From contig CALJIC010000307.1 in the NCBI GenBank assembly GCA_937974195.1, positions 1-37,812 on the forward strand: a stretch of DNA of 37,812 nucleotides, given 5' to 3'. Position 1 is the first letter of the stretch. Each line of letters opens with the position of its first letter. Shown here one piece after another: positions 1-8,390 of this stretch. The stretch comes from an uncultured Roseiflexaceae bacterium (GTDB lineage: Bacteria > Chloroflexota > Chloroflexia > Chloroflexales > Roseiflexaceae). The translations under genes were made by a program, and so were the position numbers. The notes below the pieces were generated by a model. That model worked only from the letters and a program-made list of their open reading frames with translations. It did not search any database and was not told the origin of the DNA.

Positions 1-37
1 CTGCTAGGCCCTCCCACCGGGGGAGCGCGAGGGGGCG

Positions 38-459
38 GAGCCCGCCTCGCAGCAGACGCACGCTGCGGCGTGTGAGGCAGTAGGGGCTGTACCCCGACAG
101 GGGAAGACTGAGCCCGCCTCGCAGCAGACGCACGCTGTAGCGTGTGAGGCGGCACGGGCTGTAGCCCCGACAGGGGAGACTGAGCCCGCCTCGCAGCAGA
201 CGCACGCTGCGGCGTGTGAGACGGCACGGGGCTACGGCCCCGACCGGGAAGGCGGAGCTCGCCTCGCAGCAGCATGCACGCTGCGGCGCGTAGGCGATAG
301 AGGTGAAGCTCCGCCAAGGGAGCGCGACAGGGTACGGGGCTATGCCCCGACCGAGGGAGTGGAGCCCGCCTCGCAGCAGACGCACGCTGCGGCGTGTGAG
401 GCGGTGCGGGGCTATGCCCCGACCGAGGGAGCGCGAGGGAGTGGAGCCCGCCTCGCAGC
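38..459. repeat. Tandem array of ~72-bp hairpin-rich units
   Basis: Six units begin with GAGCCCGCCTCGCAG or a close variant (GAGCTCGCCTCGCAG in unit 4), at about 38, 110, 182, 255, 362 and 444. The first three are spaced exactly 72 bp, the fourth 73 bp; the fifth spacing is longer because part of a unit is duplicated, and the last unit is cut off at about 459. Each unit holds two potential hairpins: one around CACGC-TGCG-GCGTG, enclosed by GCCTC/GAGGC, and a second of the type GGGGC-TAT-GCCCC. The array lies directly downstream of the 3' end of the minus-strand gene at 477. No gene is visible in 1-476; open frames here are by-products of the repeat. Confidence 0.85.
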
Positions 460-476
460 GGAGCGCGCCGCGGCCC

Positions 477-1166
477 CTACAGCACCCACAGCCACACCAC
501 CGCCGCCACGACCGCGTTCCCGGCGATCACCAGCAGGTGAAAGATCTCGTGGTAGCCGAAGATGTGCGGGATCGGGTCGGGCCGCCTGAGCGCGTAAATC
601 GCCCCGCCGGCGCTGTAGAGCAGGCCGCTGAGCACGAGGACCAGCACCGCCGTCCACGAGAGCTCGGCCGCGATCGACGGCAGGAGCGCCACGGCGATCC
701 ACCCCATGCCGAGGTACTGCGCCACCGCCGCCCAGCGCGGCAGCTGCAGCGCGAGCCACGAGCCGCAGATGCCGGCCGCCGCCAGCAGCCAGACGACCGC
801 CAGCAGCCACAGCCCGGCCTCGCCGCCGAGGACCAGCAGGCAGAAGGGCGTGTAGCTCCCAGCGATCTTGATGAAGATGTTCGCGTGGTCGAGCGTGTGT
901 AGCACCGTGTAGCAGCGCCCCTCCCAGTACCACCGGTGGTACAATGCGCTCACCGTGTACAGCAGGACCATGCTGCCGCCGAACACCAGGGCCGCCGCCA
1001 GGCGCGTCGGGTCGGCGCCCGCCCGCGACAGCATTGCGCCGGTGAAGATGGCCGACGCGACGGCGGCGAGCGCGTGCGACCAGCCGCGCAGCAGCGGCTT
1101 CTGCTCGGAGCGCCATGCGCCGTGGCCTCGCGCCGCCTGCAGTTGAAAGTCATGAAAGGTCGCCAT
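477..1166 (-). CDS. PAQR/hemolysin III family membrane protein
   Basis: A 229-residue polytopic membrane protein of the hemolysin III/YqfA (PAQR) family. The family pattern is visible: an N-terminal WSHALAAVASAIFTGAML helix, the motif SALYHRWYW, a YTVLHTLDHANIFIKIAGSY segment and a C-terminal FGYHEIFHLLVIAGN segment. These carry the conserved Ser, His and Asp residues thought to bind a metal in PAQR proteins. About seven hydrophobic helices follow one another, the usual number and length. The ATG at 1166 is chosen because AAGGGG stands just upstream; a longer frame to 1301 runs into the divergent gene. A TTGACA-like -35 on the minus strand lies at 1211-1206, but the -10 is poor. The haemolysin name is historical; the substrate is unknown. 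Confidence 0.9.
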   Translation of the reverse strand: MATFHDFQLQAARGHGAWRSEQKPLLRGWSHALAAVASAIFTGAMLSRAGADPTRLAAALVFGGSMVLLYTVSALYHRWYWEGRCYTVLHTLDHANIFIKIAGSYTPFCLLVLGGEAGLWLLAVVWLLAAAGICGSWLALQLPRWAAVAQYLGMGWIAVALLPSIAAELSWTAVLVLVLSGLLYSAGGAIYALRRPDPIPHIFGYHEIFHLLVIAGNAVVAAVVWLWVL

Positions 1167-1263
1167 GCCCAAGCCACCCCTTCTACTGATATCCCCCTGC
1201 TGCCTTGTCAAGAATTGTGCCTGCGTTGCATCGTGAAGCCGCCTCTGAGACTGGAGTAGCCCC

Positions 1264-2397
1264 ATGACAGCCGAACCCGTCCGCGTCGCCATCGTCGGCA
1301 CCTCCAGACGCTCCGGCTACCTCTACGGCCCGCTGCTGCGCGCGCTGCCGGGCGTGGAGCTGGTGAGCGTCTGGGGCCGCAGCGTGGACTCAGCCCGCCG
1401 CCTGGGCGAGAGCCTGGGCGTTCCCTGGTACACCGACCTGGAGCGCCTGAGGCGCGAGACGGCCCCGCAGATCGGCGTGGTCTCGGTGAGCTACGCCGCG
1501 AACGGCCAGGTGGGCCTGATGGCCGTGGAGGCCGGGCTGCACGCCCTGCTGGAGACCCCGATCGCCCACGACCTGCGCGAGGCCGACGCGATCATCGCGG
1601 CGGCGCAGGCCCGCGGGCTCAAGCTCGAGGTGGCCGAGCAGTTCCACCGCCGCCCGCTCGAGCAGATCAAGCTGAGGCTGATCGCGTCCGGCCTCTTCGG
1701 GCGGGTGTACGCCAGCTTCAATGACTTCGCCGGCCACGGCTACCACGGCGTGAGCGTGATGCGCAGCTACCTCGGCTTCGACGCCCGCCCGGTGCAGGTG
1801 ACCGGCGCCGTCCGCCAGTTCGGGCTCGCGCCGCACTGGAGCCGCATCGCCGGCAGCCACGCCGCGCGCGACGAGACCCAGGAGCACGCGATCGTCGAGT
1901 TCGAGGACGGCCGGCTGGGCCTGTTCCACTGGACGAGCGTGGGCTACGACTCGCCGCTGCGCTGGTGGCGCTCGAGCCGCTTCCTCGCCGAGCGGGGCAT
2001 GGGCATCACCGTCGGCGTCGGGCTGGACGTGGAGGAGCGCCTGAGCCTGCTCGCGCCGGGCGGCGAGGCGCCGCGCTTCATCACGCTCGAGCGGCGCTGG
2101 GAGCGGGTGGACGGCGGCGCGCTCGTGGCGGTCGTCGCGCACACCGGCGACCCGGACCTGCCGGTGGTCACCTGGGAGAACCCCTTCCGGCCAGCTGTGC
2201 AGGGGCACGGGCCACAGTGGCACGACGACGAGATCGGCGTGGCCGGGTGCATCATGAGCCTGGTGGAGGCGGTGCGGAGCGGCGGCGAGCCGACCTACGG
2301 CCCGCACCAGGCCCGGCTGGACCAGGAGATCACGCTGGCGTACCGGCGGTCCGCGGCGGAGGGCGGCGCGCCCGTGAGGCTGCCGCTCGACCCCTGA
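1264..2397 (+). CDS. Gfo/Idh/MocA-like protein without the EKP lysine
   Basis: A 377-residue protein with the two-domain layout of Gfo/Idh/MocA oxidoreductases: N-terminal Rossmann domain (about 1-125) and C-terminal alpha/beta domain. The nucleotide loop reads VAIVGTSRRSG rather than the usual GxGxxG. At the place of the conserved E-K-P motif it has E97-T98-P99, so the lysine that assists hydride transfer in characterised members is missing. It therefore may bind NAD(P) weakly or act in a non-redox role, or the lysine may be replaced from elsewhere. It is the first plus-strand gene of a sugar-acid locus, 156 bp before a dehydratase of the enolase superfamily, which suggests a sugar-derived ligand. 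ATG 1264 follows a modest CTGGAG site. Confidence 0.8.
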   Translation: MTAEPVRVAIVGTSRRSGYLYGPLLRALPGVELVSVWGRSVDSARRLGESLGVPWYTDLERLRRETAPQIGVVSVSYAANGQVGLMAVEAGLHALLETPIAHDLREADAIIAAAQARGLKLEVAEQFHRRPLEQIKLRLIASGLFGRVYASFNDFAGHGYHGVSVMRSYLGFDARPVQVTGAVRQFGLAPHWSRIAGSHAARDETQEHAIVEFEDGRLGLFHWTSVGYDSPLRWWRSSRFLAERGMGITVGVGLDVEERLSLLAPGGEAPRFITLERRWERVDGGALVAVVAHTGDPDLPVVTWENPFRPAVQGHGPQWHDDEIGVAGCIMSLVEAVRSGGEPTYGPHQARLDQEITLAYRRSAAEGGAPVRLPLDP

Positions 2398-2450
2398 TCC
2401 ACGGAGGGCGCGGAGGACACGGAGGGCGCGGCACGGCGCGGTACGGCATG

Positions 2451-2517
2451 GGGGCGCGACATGGCGCCCTGACGTGATCAACGGAAGGCACCGAGTAGGG
2501 GCGCAGCGCGCTGCGCC
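2451..2517. repeat. Two GC hairpins of a dispersed repeat type
   Basis: The 156-bp gap between the Gfo/Idh-like gene and the dehydratase contains CACGGAGGGCGCGGA-type short repeats (2400-2430) and two hairpins. One is GGGCGC-GACATG-GCGCCC (2452-2469); the other is the near-perfect palindrome GGCGCAGC-GC-GCTGCGCC (2500-2517). The first shares GGCGCCCT(G/T)ACGT with the hairpin repeated inside the mutase-like gene at 17781-17854. Neither is followed by a T run, so they may weaken read-through rather than terminate. Confidence 0.55.
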
Positions 2518-2553
2518 TCAACGTGACCCACGGAGGATACGGAGGAGCGGTCG

Positions 2554-3711
2554 ATGAAGATCACATCTGTCAAGACGGCAGCGACCCGCGGGCACGGCAT
2601 GCACCTGTGGGTGAAGGTCGAGACCGACGAGGGAGTCACCGGTATCGGGGAGTGCGTCCACGGCGGCCACCAGGCGATCGCGATCATCCACCAGCTGCGG
2701 CCGCGCCTGGTCGGGAGGGACCCGTTCGCGATCGACGCGCTGTTCGAGGAGCTGCGGCGCGCCCACGTCTTCGACGGCGGCACGGCCGGCGCGCTGATCA
2801 CCGCGCTCACCGGGATCGAGCTGGCGCTGTGGGACCTCAAGGGCAAGGCGCTCGGCGTGCCCGTCTACGAGCTGCTGGGCGGCAAGTTCCGCGATAAGAT
2901 CCGCGTCTACGCCGACTGCCAGGTTGAGCCGGGGATGGACGACGGCGAGATCGAGCGTGTGGTCGAGGGGATGCTGGCGCGCGGCTTCACCGCCTTCAAG
3001 ATCGACCTGGACATCGGCGCCTACACCGGCAAGCGCATCGAAAGCCAGGACCCGGCGTTCGACCGCTTCAACTACACCGCCTCGGAGCGCGAGCACGACC
3101 GCATGGTCGAGCTGGTGGACCGGGTGACGCGCATCGCCGGCAAGGACGTGGCGGTGGCGGCCGACCTGCACACGCGGCTGGATGTGCCGAGCGCCATCCG
3201 GCTGGCGAAGGCGCTCGAGCCGTACCACCTGCTCTGGCTCGAGGAGCCGGTGCCGCCGGAGAACATCGACGCGATGCGCGAGGTCAAGCGCGCCACCTCG
3301 GTGCCGATCTGCGCCGGCGAGAACCTCTACCTGCGCCACGGCTTCCGCGAGCTGATCGAGAAGCAGGCGGTGGACATCATCATGCCGGACATCCCCAAGT
3401 GCGGCGGGCTCTCCGAGTGCCGCAAGATCGCCAATATGGCCGAGCTGTACTACATGCCCTTCGCGCCGCACAACGTCTCGTCGCCGATCGGCACGATGGC
3501 CTCGGCCCACGTCTGCGCGACCGTGCCGAACTTCCTGGTGCTCGAGTTCCACTGGCTGCACCGGCCCTACTGGACGACGATCACCGCCGAGAAGGAGGAC
3601 ATCATCAAGGACGGCTACATCACCCTCACCGACCGGCCGGGCATCGGCGTCGAGCTGGACGAGGCGGTCGCGCGCGAGTATCAGGTCGAGGGGACGACGT
3701 GGTTCGAGTGA
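2554..3711 (+). CDS. Sugar-acid dehydratase, D-galactonate dehydratase-like (enolase superfamily)
   Basis: A 385-residue mandelate racemase/muconate lactonizing enzyme family protein expected to dehydrate a sugar acid to its 2-keto-3-deoxy form with Mg2+. The metal ligands are visible as D204 (AADLHT), E230 (LEEP) and E256 (AGEN), with candidate general bases H206 and H306 (APHNVSSP). The spacings D+2=H, D+26=E, +26=E, +50=H are those I recall for D-galactonate dehydratase DgoD, and the length is also right. The N-terminal capping domain is complete. Close relatives include mannonate dehydratase (RspA-like) and others, so the substrate is not settled. ATG 2554 is preceded by GGAGGAGCG. It is followed after 60 bp by an aldolase-like gene, giving a plausible dehydration-then-cleavage pair. 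Confidence 0.88.
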   Translation: MKITSVKTAATRGHGMHLWVKVETDEGVTGIGECVHGGHQAIAIIHQLRPRLVGRDPFAIDALFEELRRAHVFDGGTAGALITALTGIELALWDLKGKALGVPVYELLGGKFRDKIRVYADCQVEPGMDDGEIERVVEGMLARGFTAFKIDLDIGAYTGKRIESQDPAFDRFNYTASEREHDRMVELVDRVTRIAGKDVAVAADLHTRLDVPSAIRLAKALEPYHLLWLEEPVPPENIDAMREVKRATSVPICAGENLYLRHGFRELIEKQAVDIIMPDIPKCGGLSECRKIANMAELYYMPFAPHNVSSPIGTMASAHVCATVPNFLVLEFHWLHRPYWTTITAEKEDIIKDGYITLTDRPGIGVELDEAVAREYQVEGTTWFE

Positions 3712-3771
3712 CCTCGCGGTGACACGTGGGCGCGTCGCGCGCTTGGGCGTGCGACGTCCGAGGAGGATGGG

Positions 3772-4569
3772 ATGCCAGAAGAGCACTATATCAGCGTCGA
3801 TCAGCTCCCGCGCGCCGAGATCACGCTGCCGATCGAGGGCCCGCCCTTCACCCGCCCCGAGCCGGCGCTGATCGAGCAGCTCTCGCACGTGAGCGCCGCC
3901 ACCGCCAGCGCGACCCTGCACAAGATGGGGGTGCGCCACACCTTCATGCAGGGCCCGGTCGCCCGCCAGCTGGGCGCGAAGGTCGTCGGGCCGGCGGTCA
4001 CGCTGCAGTTCATGCCGCAGCGCGAGGATGTGGCGTCCGGCGAGGGCCAGGAGCGCGTCGAGAAGACCAGCGCGCTCTGGGCGGTGTTCGAGACCGTCCA
4101 GCCCGGCGACGTGCTGGTGGTGCAGGCGTTCGGCGACCCGTACACCGGCTGCATGGGCGAGATGCTGACCACCTACTTCAAGGGGCGCGGCGGCGCGGGC
4201 ATCGTGGTGGACGGCTGCGTGCGCGACTTCCCCAAGATCCGCGCGACCGGCGTGCCGCTCTGGTCGGTCGGGGTCACGCCGAACTACGCCTCGCAGGCCG
4301 GGCTGTTCCCGTGGGCCTACAACGTGCCGGTGGCCTGCGCGCGGGTGCTGGTGCTGCCCGGGGACATCATCATCGCCGACGACGACGGCGCGGTGGTGGT
4401 GCCGCAGCAGATCGCGCCGGAGGTGGCGCGCGTGACCCTCGAGCACGAGGAGTGGGAGGAGTTCAGCCGCATCAAGCTGGCCGAGGGCGGCGCGCTGCGC
4501 AAGTACTACCCGCTCAACGAGGAGGGCCAGCGCGAGTACGAGGAGTGGCGGCGCCAGCAGGGGCGCTGA
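3772..4569 (+). CDS. RraA-family protein, probable class II aldolase
   Basis: A 265-residue member of the RraA/HMG-CHA aldolase family. The core segment YTGCMGEMLTTYFKGRGGAG followed by IVVDGCVRDFPKI is diagnostic. E130, then 20 residues, then R151-D152 corresponds to the acidic-x20-R-D signature of the metal-dependent 4-hydroxy-4-methyl-2-oxoglutarate/oxaloacetate aldolases; true RraA RNase E regulators lack the acidic residue. It is therefore more likely a pyruvate-type aldolase or decarboxylase than a regulator of RNA decay. Sitting directly behind a sugar-acid dehydratase, it could cleave a 2-keto-3-deoxy sugar acid, which is inference. ATG 3772 has a strong GAGGAGGA site (3760-3767). A long hairpin downstream ends the transcript. 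Confidence 0.85.
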   Translation: MPEEHYISVDQLPRAEITLPIEGPPFTRPEPALIEQLSHVSAATASATLHKMGVRHTFMQGPVARQLGAKVVGPAVTLQFMPQREDVASGEGQERVEKTSALWAVFETVQPGDVLVVQAFGDPYTGCMGEMLTTYFKGRGGAGIVVDGCVRDFPKIRATGVPLWSVGVTPNYASQAGLFPWAYNVPVACARVLVLPGDIIIADDDGAVVVPQQIAPEVARVTLEHEEWEEFSRIKLAEGGALRKYYPLNEEGQREYEEWRRQQGR

Positions 4570-4579
4570 GCGCAGGGGC

Positions 4580-4633
4580 GCTGCACGTCATCGGTGCGCT
4601 ACGGCGCTGCGCCGGCGCCCGATGACGTGCAGC
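4580..4633. terminator. Bidirectional hairpin between convergent genes
   Basis: A 15-bp perfect stem (4580-4594 with 4619-4633, GCTGCACGTCATCGG and its complement) is extended by a bulged GCGC pairing. It lies between the convergent aldolase-like gene and the permease gene. No T run follows on either side, so it may act as a 3'-end processing or stabilising structure as well as a terminator. Confidence 0.7.
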
Positions 4634-4655
4634 TGCGAACGCGGTGTGGGACGGC

Positions 4656-6605
4656 TCACCCCTTCACGCTCCCCGCCGTGAGCCCCTCGACCATGTACTT
4701 CTGGGCGAAGGTGTAGATGATCACGACCGGGATCGCCATCAGCAGCGAGGCGCTCATCAGCTGGCCCCACGGGTAGATGTCGCCGAAGACCAGCTGCTGC
4801 AGGCCGACCGGCAGGGTGAACAGCGTCTCGCGGGTGATGAACACGAACGCGAACAGGAACTCGTTCCAGGCGTTGGTGAACGAGAACAGCATCACCGAGA
4901 GCAGCGCCGGCTTCGCCAGCGGCAGCGTGATCCGCCAGAAGGCTCCCAGCCGCCCCGCGCCGTCGATCAGCGCCGCCTCCTCCAGGTCGGTCGGGATCGA
5001 GCGGTAGTACCCCAGCATCACCCAGGTCGCGAACGGCATCAGGAAGGTCGGGTAGGTGGCGATCAGCGCCGCCAGCGAGTCGATGATGCCGAGCGTGCTG
5101 AGGATGCGGTAGAGCGGGATGAACATCAGCGAGCCGGGCAGCAGGTAGGTGACCAGCAGCGCGGTGGTGAGCCAGCCGCGCCCGCGGAACTCGAGCCGCG
5201 CCAGCGCGTAGCCGGCCAGCGCCGCCATCGCCACCGAGAGCACGGTCGTGGTCGTGGCCACGATCACCGTGTTGCGGAACCACAGCGGGTAGCCGGTCTC
5301 GGTGAACAGGCTCCGGACCTGCTCGAGCGTCCACGGGTCGGGCCAGAAGATCGAGGTGCGCGAGGTGATCTGCAGATTGGTCTTGAACGCGGTGATCACC
5401 ACCCAGTAGAACGGGAACAGCACGTACAGCAGGAACGGCAGGATCAGCAGCACCCGCAGCACCACGCCCAGCCGCGTCCGCTGTGCGCGCCGCATCAGCG
5501 TGCCCCTGCCGCCGCTGATCGCCCGCCCGACCGCGCTGAGCCCGCGCCCGATCAGGCCCGCCAGGGCCACGAACGGCCACAGGATGAGGTCCAGCAGCGC
5601 GGTGAGCCCCTTGCCCGCCAGGTCGAGCGCCCGGTCCATCCGCCCCTCGTCGGCGCGGACCGCGCCCTGGTCGCGCAGCATGAAGCGCGCCAGCACGGCG
5701 ATGAAGATCGCCAGCACCGGCGCCATGCTGAACGCCACCGCCGCGCCCGGCCCGAAGCGCAGGCCGACGATCGCCTTCTCGTAGGCCAGGATCGAGTACA
5801 GCCGCGTGGCGCCGCCCGGGCCGCCGCCGGTCATGAGGTACACGATGCCGAAGCTGTTGAAGGTCGAGATCGTCGACAGCAGCAGCGTCACCGCGAGCAC
5901 GTACTTGAGCCCCGGCAGCGTGATGTTGCGGAAGCGCTGGTAGTTGTCCGCCCCGTCGACTTCGGCCGCCTCGTAGAGCTCCCGGTCGATCGCCTTCAGC
6001 CCGGCGAGGATGAGCAGGGTAAAGAAGGGGATGCCCTTCCAGATATTGACGGCGATCACGCTTGGCAGCGCCAGCTGCGGCTCGGAGAGCCAGCCGACGC
6101 GCCGGTCGATGATGCCCAGGTCCATCAGGATCGGGTTCAGCCCGCCGAAGATCGGGTCGTAGATGCTGCGCCAGGCCATCGCCGTGACGACCTCGGGCAC
6201 GATCCACGGCAGCAGCATCAGGCCGGTCAGGATGGTGCGGTAGGGAATGCGGCTGTGCAGCAGCAGCGCGATCGTCATCCCGACGACCAGCTTCAGCGCG
6301 ACCGAGACGACCGTGAACACGATGGTGTTCTGCACCGCGCCCAGGTAGTCGACGTCGGTGAACAGGCGCTCGTAGTTCTGCAGGCCAACGAAGACGTCCT
6401 GGCGCCGGATATTGCGCGTGGTGAAGCTGATCCAGACGGCGTTGAGGAACGGCCAGAGGATCAGCCCGCCCATGATCGTCACGAGCGGCGCGATGAACGG
6501 CAGAGCGACCCTCCAGTCGCGCCCGAAGAGCGTGCGCATTACATGTTGGCGCCGACGCGGCGCGACGGCGACGGCGGTGCGTGGGCCGGCGGCTTGTTGT
6601 GCCAT
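4656..6605 (-). CDS. Fused MalF-MalG type ABC sugar permease
   Basis: A single 649-residue polypeptide joining the two permease subunits that are normally separate in CUT1 sugar importers. The MalF-like half (about 30-310) has the segment WPFLNAVWISFTTRN, the phrase MTGGGPGGAT and an EAA loop at 212-232 (EAAEVDGADNYQRF then ITLPGL). The MalG-like half (about 375-649) has its own EAA loop at 542-562 (EEAALIDGAGRLGAFWRITL), NAWNEFLFAF and a C-terminal VEGLTAG. A linker of about 65 residues (311-375) contains a further hydrophobic stretch (336-352), which could bring the two halves into the correct in/out orientation. ATG 6605 follows AGGGGGAT. It lies downstream of the binding-protein gene; no ATPase gene is nearby, so a shared MsmK/MalK-type ATPase is assumed. 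Confidence 0.92.
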   Translation of the reverse strand: MAQQAAGPRTAVAVAPRRRQHVMRTLFGRDWRVALPFIAPLVTIMGGLILWPFLNAVWISFTTRNIRRQDVFVGLQNYERLFTDVDYLGAVQNTIVFTVVSVALKLVVGMTIALLLHSRIPYRTILTGLMLLPWIVPEVVTAMAWRSIYDPIFGGLNPILMDLGIIDRRVGWLSEPQLALPSVIAVNIWKGIPFFTLLILAGLKAIDRELYEAAEVDGADNYQRFRNITLPGLKYVLAVTLLLSTISTFNSFGIVYLMTGGGPGGATRLYSILAYEKAIVGLRFGPGAAVAFSMAPVLAIFIAVLARFMLRDQGAVRADEGRMDRALDLAGKGLTALLDLILWPFVALAGLIGRGLSAVGRAISGGRGTLMRRAQRTRLGVVLRVLLILPFLLYVLFPFYWVVITAFKTNLQITSRTSIFWPDPWTLEQVRSLFTETGYPLWFRNTVIVATTTTVLSVAMAALAGYALARLEFRGRGWLTTALLVTYLLPGSLMFIPLYRILSTLGIIDSLAALIATYPTFLMPFATWVMLGYYRSIPTDLEEAALIDGAGRLGAFWRITLPLAKPALLSVMLFSFTNAWNEFLFAFVFITRETLFTLPVGLQQLVFGDIYPWGQLMSASLLMAIPVVIIYTFAQKYMVEGLTAGSVKG

Positions 6606-6621
6606 AGCATCCCCCTGGGTG

Positions 6622-6655
6622 GGGCATCAAGGGAGGCCGCCCTCCCTTGATGCCC
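6622..6655 (-). promoter_or_regulatory. Strong intercistronic hairpin between binding protein and permease
   Basis: A perfect 15-bp stem (6622-6636 paired with 6641-6655) with a CCGC loop begins 7 nt after the stop codon of the binding-protein gene and ends 17 nt before the permease start. It has no T run. In binding-protein-dependent operons such hairpins keep the upstream message stable or reduce read-through, so the binding protein is made in excess of the permease; that role is inferred here. Confidence 0.7.
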
Positions 6656-6661
6656 TCCATG

Positions 6662-8203
6662 CTAGCCCTGTGGCAGGCCGAACTCCTCGAAGATCTGGAC
6701 GATCTTGTTGTGAGCGTCCTCGACGGCCTGCTCCGGCGTCATGCTGCCGTTCGTGACGTTCGACATCATCTGGCTGAGGATGGACTGGGCGTCGATGGCG
6801 GCCACCGCGGCGTTGGGCTGCGCGGGGTAGGCCTGCCCAGTGTAGGCCGTCTCGTTGAAGATAATGTCGCGGAGCGTCACAAAGTTCGGATCGATCGCCA
6901 TCACCTCATCGGTCCACAGGTTCTGGTAGGCCGGCAGGATCAGGCCGCTCGACACCTTGACGATCGGCGTGAAGTTGGCCGGGTCGAGCAGGTACAGGAT
7001 GAGCTGCTTGGCAGCGTCGATGTTCTGCGCGCCCTTGAAGATCGTCAGCCAGCCGTTGGCGCCGGACTCGAGCACCAGCCCATCGTTGGTCTTGGGCTTC
7101 CGCAGCACCACGATGTCCTGGAAGAACGGCACGCCGTCGCGCTTGGACTGGGCGTAGACGCTGAACTGGTTCTGCGTGAAGGCGATCTTGCCGGCCAGGA
7201 AGTTCTCGTTGTTGCTGGTGTCGGTCCAGCTCTCGATGCCCGGCGGCAGCATCGGCCTGTACTTGTCGCTCGTGTACGTCTCTTGGAGCCAAGTGACGGC
7301 AGCGACAGTCTCGGGCGAGTTGAACGTCACCCGCTCGCCGGTCTCGTCCACGAAGCGCCCGCCGAACGCCTGGATGACATCGGTGATGAAGCCGTGGCCG
7401 TCGCCGCTGCGGTTCATCGTGAAGCCCCAGCCCCACATCTCGTTGGCCGGGTCCGAGACCTCCAGCGCCGCATCACGGCGTTTGTCCCATGTGTCCAGCG
7501 ACAGCGGGTCGATCCCCTTGGCCCGCAGGACATCGCCGCGGGCGAAGGTGGCGGCGGTTTGGCTCTGGAACGGCACCGCGTACCAGCGCCCGTCCACCAC
7601 GGCGTTCAGCTCTGCTGTGACGGGCACAACCGGGCCGTACTTGGCGACCGCCTCCTCGACGACGTCGGTCACGTCCTCGAGCACATCGAGGAAGTACAGC
7701 TGCGGGATGCTGAGGGTGTGGTAGGCGACGTCGGGCGGGTTGCCGGCCTGGACGGCGGCCTGCATCTTGGCGTTGAAGTCGCCGAATGCCTCGGGGTTGG
7801 CGGTCGAGATATCGAGCTGGATGCCGTTGTCCTCGGCAAACTTCACAACTGCGTTGCGGAAGAGCGTCTGTGCGTCCTCGAAGTACTCGGTGCGGTGGAT
7901 GACGGTGAGCTTGCCTGCGGCGCCTTGGGGGAGCGGGGCTTCGGTGGGCGCTGCGGCTGCGGCGGCCGGAGTAGGTGAGGGTGCGGTGGTGGCGGCTGGT
8001 GCGGTAGTGGCGGCTGGGGCAGCGGTCGGCTCAGCCGGCGCGGTGGTTGGGGCCGGGGCAGCGGTCGGCTCAGCCGGCGCGGTCGTCGCCGCAGGAGCTG
8101 CCGTCTGCTGGCCGCACGCGGCAAGCACCGCGGCGCTCAGGCCACCGAAAGCGGCACGCAGCATGGCCCGCCGGGAGATTGTCCTGTTGCGGGGCTCGTC
8201 CAT
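6662..8203 (-). CDS. Family 1 extracellular solute-binding lipoprotein (Tat-type)
   Basis: A 513-residue substrate-binding protein of a CUT1-like carbohydrate ABC importer. The N-terminus carries a twin-arginine signal (ISRRAMLRAAFGG) ending in a lipobox LAAC with C30, predicting Tat export and lipid anchoring. A low-complexity Ala/Pro/Thr spacer (about 33-90, repeated TTAPAEPTAAP blocks) links the anchor to the globular domain. The body has typical family 1 features such as NPPDVAYHTLSIPQLYFLDV, a DGRWYAVPFQSQ segment and IAFTQNQFSVYAQ. It is the first gene of the importer transcript; the fused permease follows after 56 bp. Neighbouring enzymes suggest a sugar or sugar acid, but CUT1 systems usually carry neutral oligosaccharides or glycosides, so the ligand is open. 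Confidence 0.92.
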   Translation of the reverse strand: MDEPRNRTISRRAMLRAAFGGLSAAVLAACGQQTAAPAATTAPAEPTAAPAPTTAPAEPTAAPAATTAPAATTAPSPTPAAAAAAPTEAPLPQGAAGKLTVIHRTEYFEDAQTLFRNAVVKFAEDNGIQLDISTANPEAFGDFNAKMQAAVQAGNPPDVAYHTLSIPQLYFLDVLEDVTDVVEEAVAKYGPVVPVTAELNAVVDGRWYAVPFQSQTAATFARGDVLRAKGIDPLSLDTWDKRRDAALEVSDPANEMWGWGFTMNRSGDGHGFITDVIQAFGGRFVDETGERVTFNSPETVAAVTWLQETYTSDKYRPMLPPGIESWTDTSNNENFLAGKIAFTQNQFSVYAQSKRDGVPFFQDIVVLRKPKTNDGLVLESGANGWLTIFKGAQNIDAAKQLILYLLDPANFTPIVKVSSGLILPAYQNLWTDEVMAIDPNFVTLRDIIFNETAYTGQAYPAQPNAAVAAIDAQSILSQMMSNVTNGSMTPEQAVEDAHNKIVQIFEEFGLPQG

Positions 8204-8366
8204 CGCGAATACTCCTTTGTTCGCAGGTGCTGGAACACTGGCCGTCGTTGGCGATCCCGTTCTGAGGAAGAATCTGGAGGGCGCGAATCATCAATTCGGC
8301 CCGCACTCGTGTGTGGGCGTGAGACCTCCTTTCATAGCTCGGCCGCTAGGCGCCGAATTCGTGGGG

Positions 8367-8372
8367 TATAAT
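8367..8372 (+). promoter_or_regulatory. Possible -10 box of the glucarate dehydratase gene
   Basis: A perfect TATAAT stands 146 bp before the gudD start. No good -35 is seen 16-18 bp upstream, so activation by a regulator or a chance match are both possible. The gap 8204-8517 contains no gene; apart from this box and the minus-strand motif at 8391-8424 I see nothing else in it. Confidence 0.4.
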
Positions 8373-8390
8373 CACGGCGTGTGTCGTGTA

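Noticed and set aside
38..459. CRISPR array
   Set aside because: The units are contiguous repeats of 72 bp without unique spacers, and no cas gene is present.
412..1116. Long open frames antisense or shifted to the PAQR gene
   Set aside because: Arg/Ala/Pro-rich shadows of a high-GC gene without family features. The same applies to long antisense frames at 2518-4446, 4644-6650, 11293-13860, 21910-24438 and 27060-30929.
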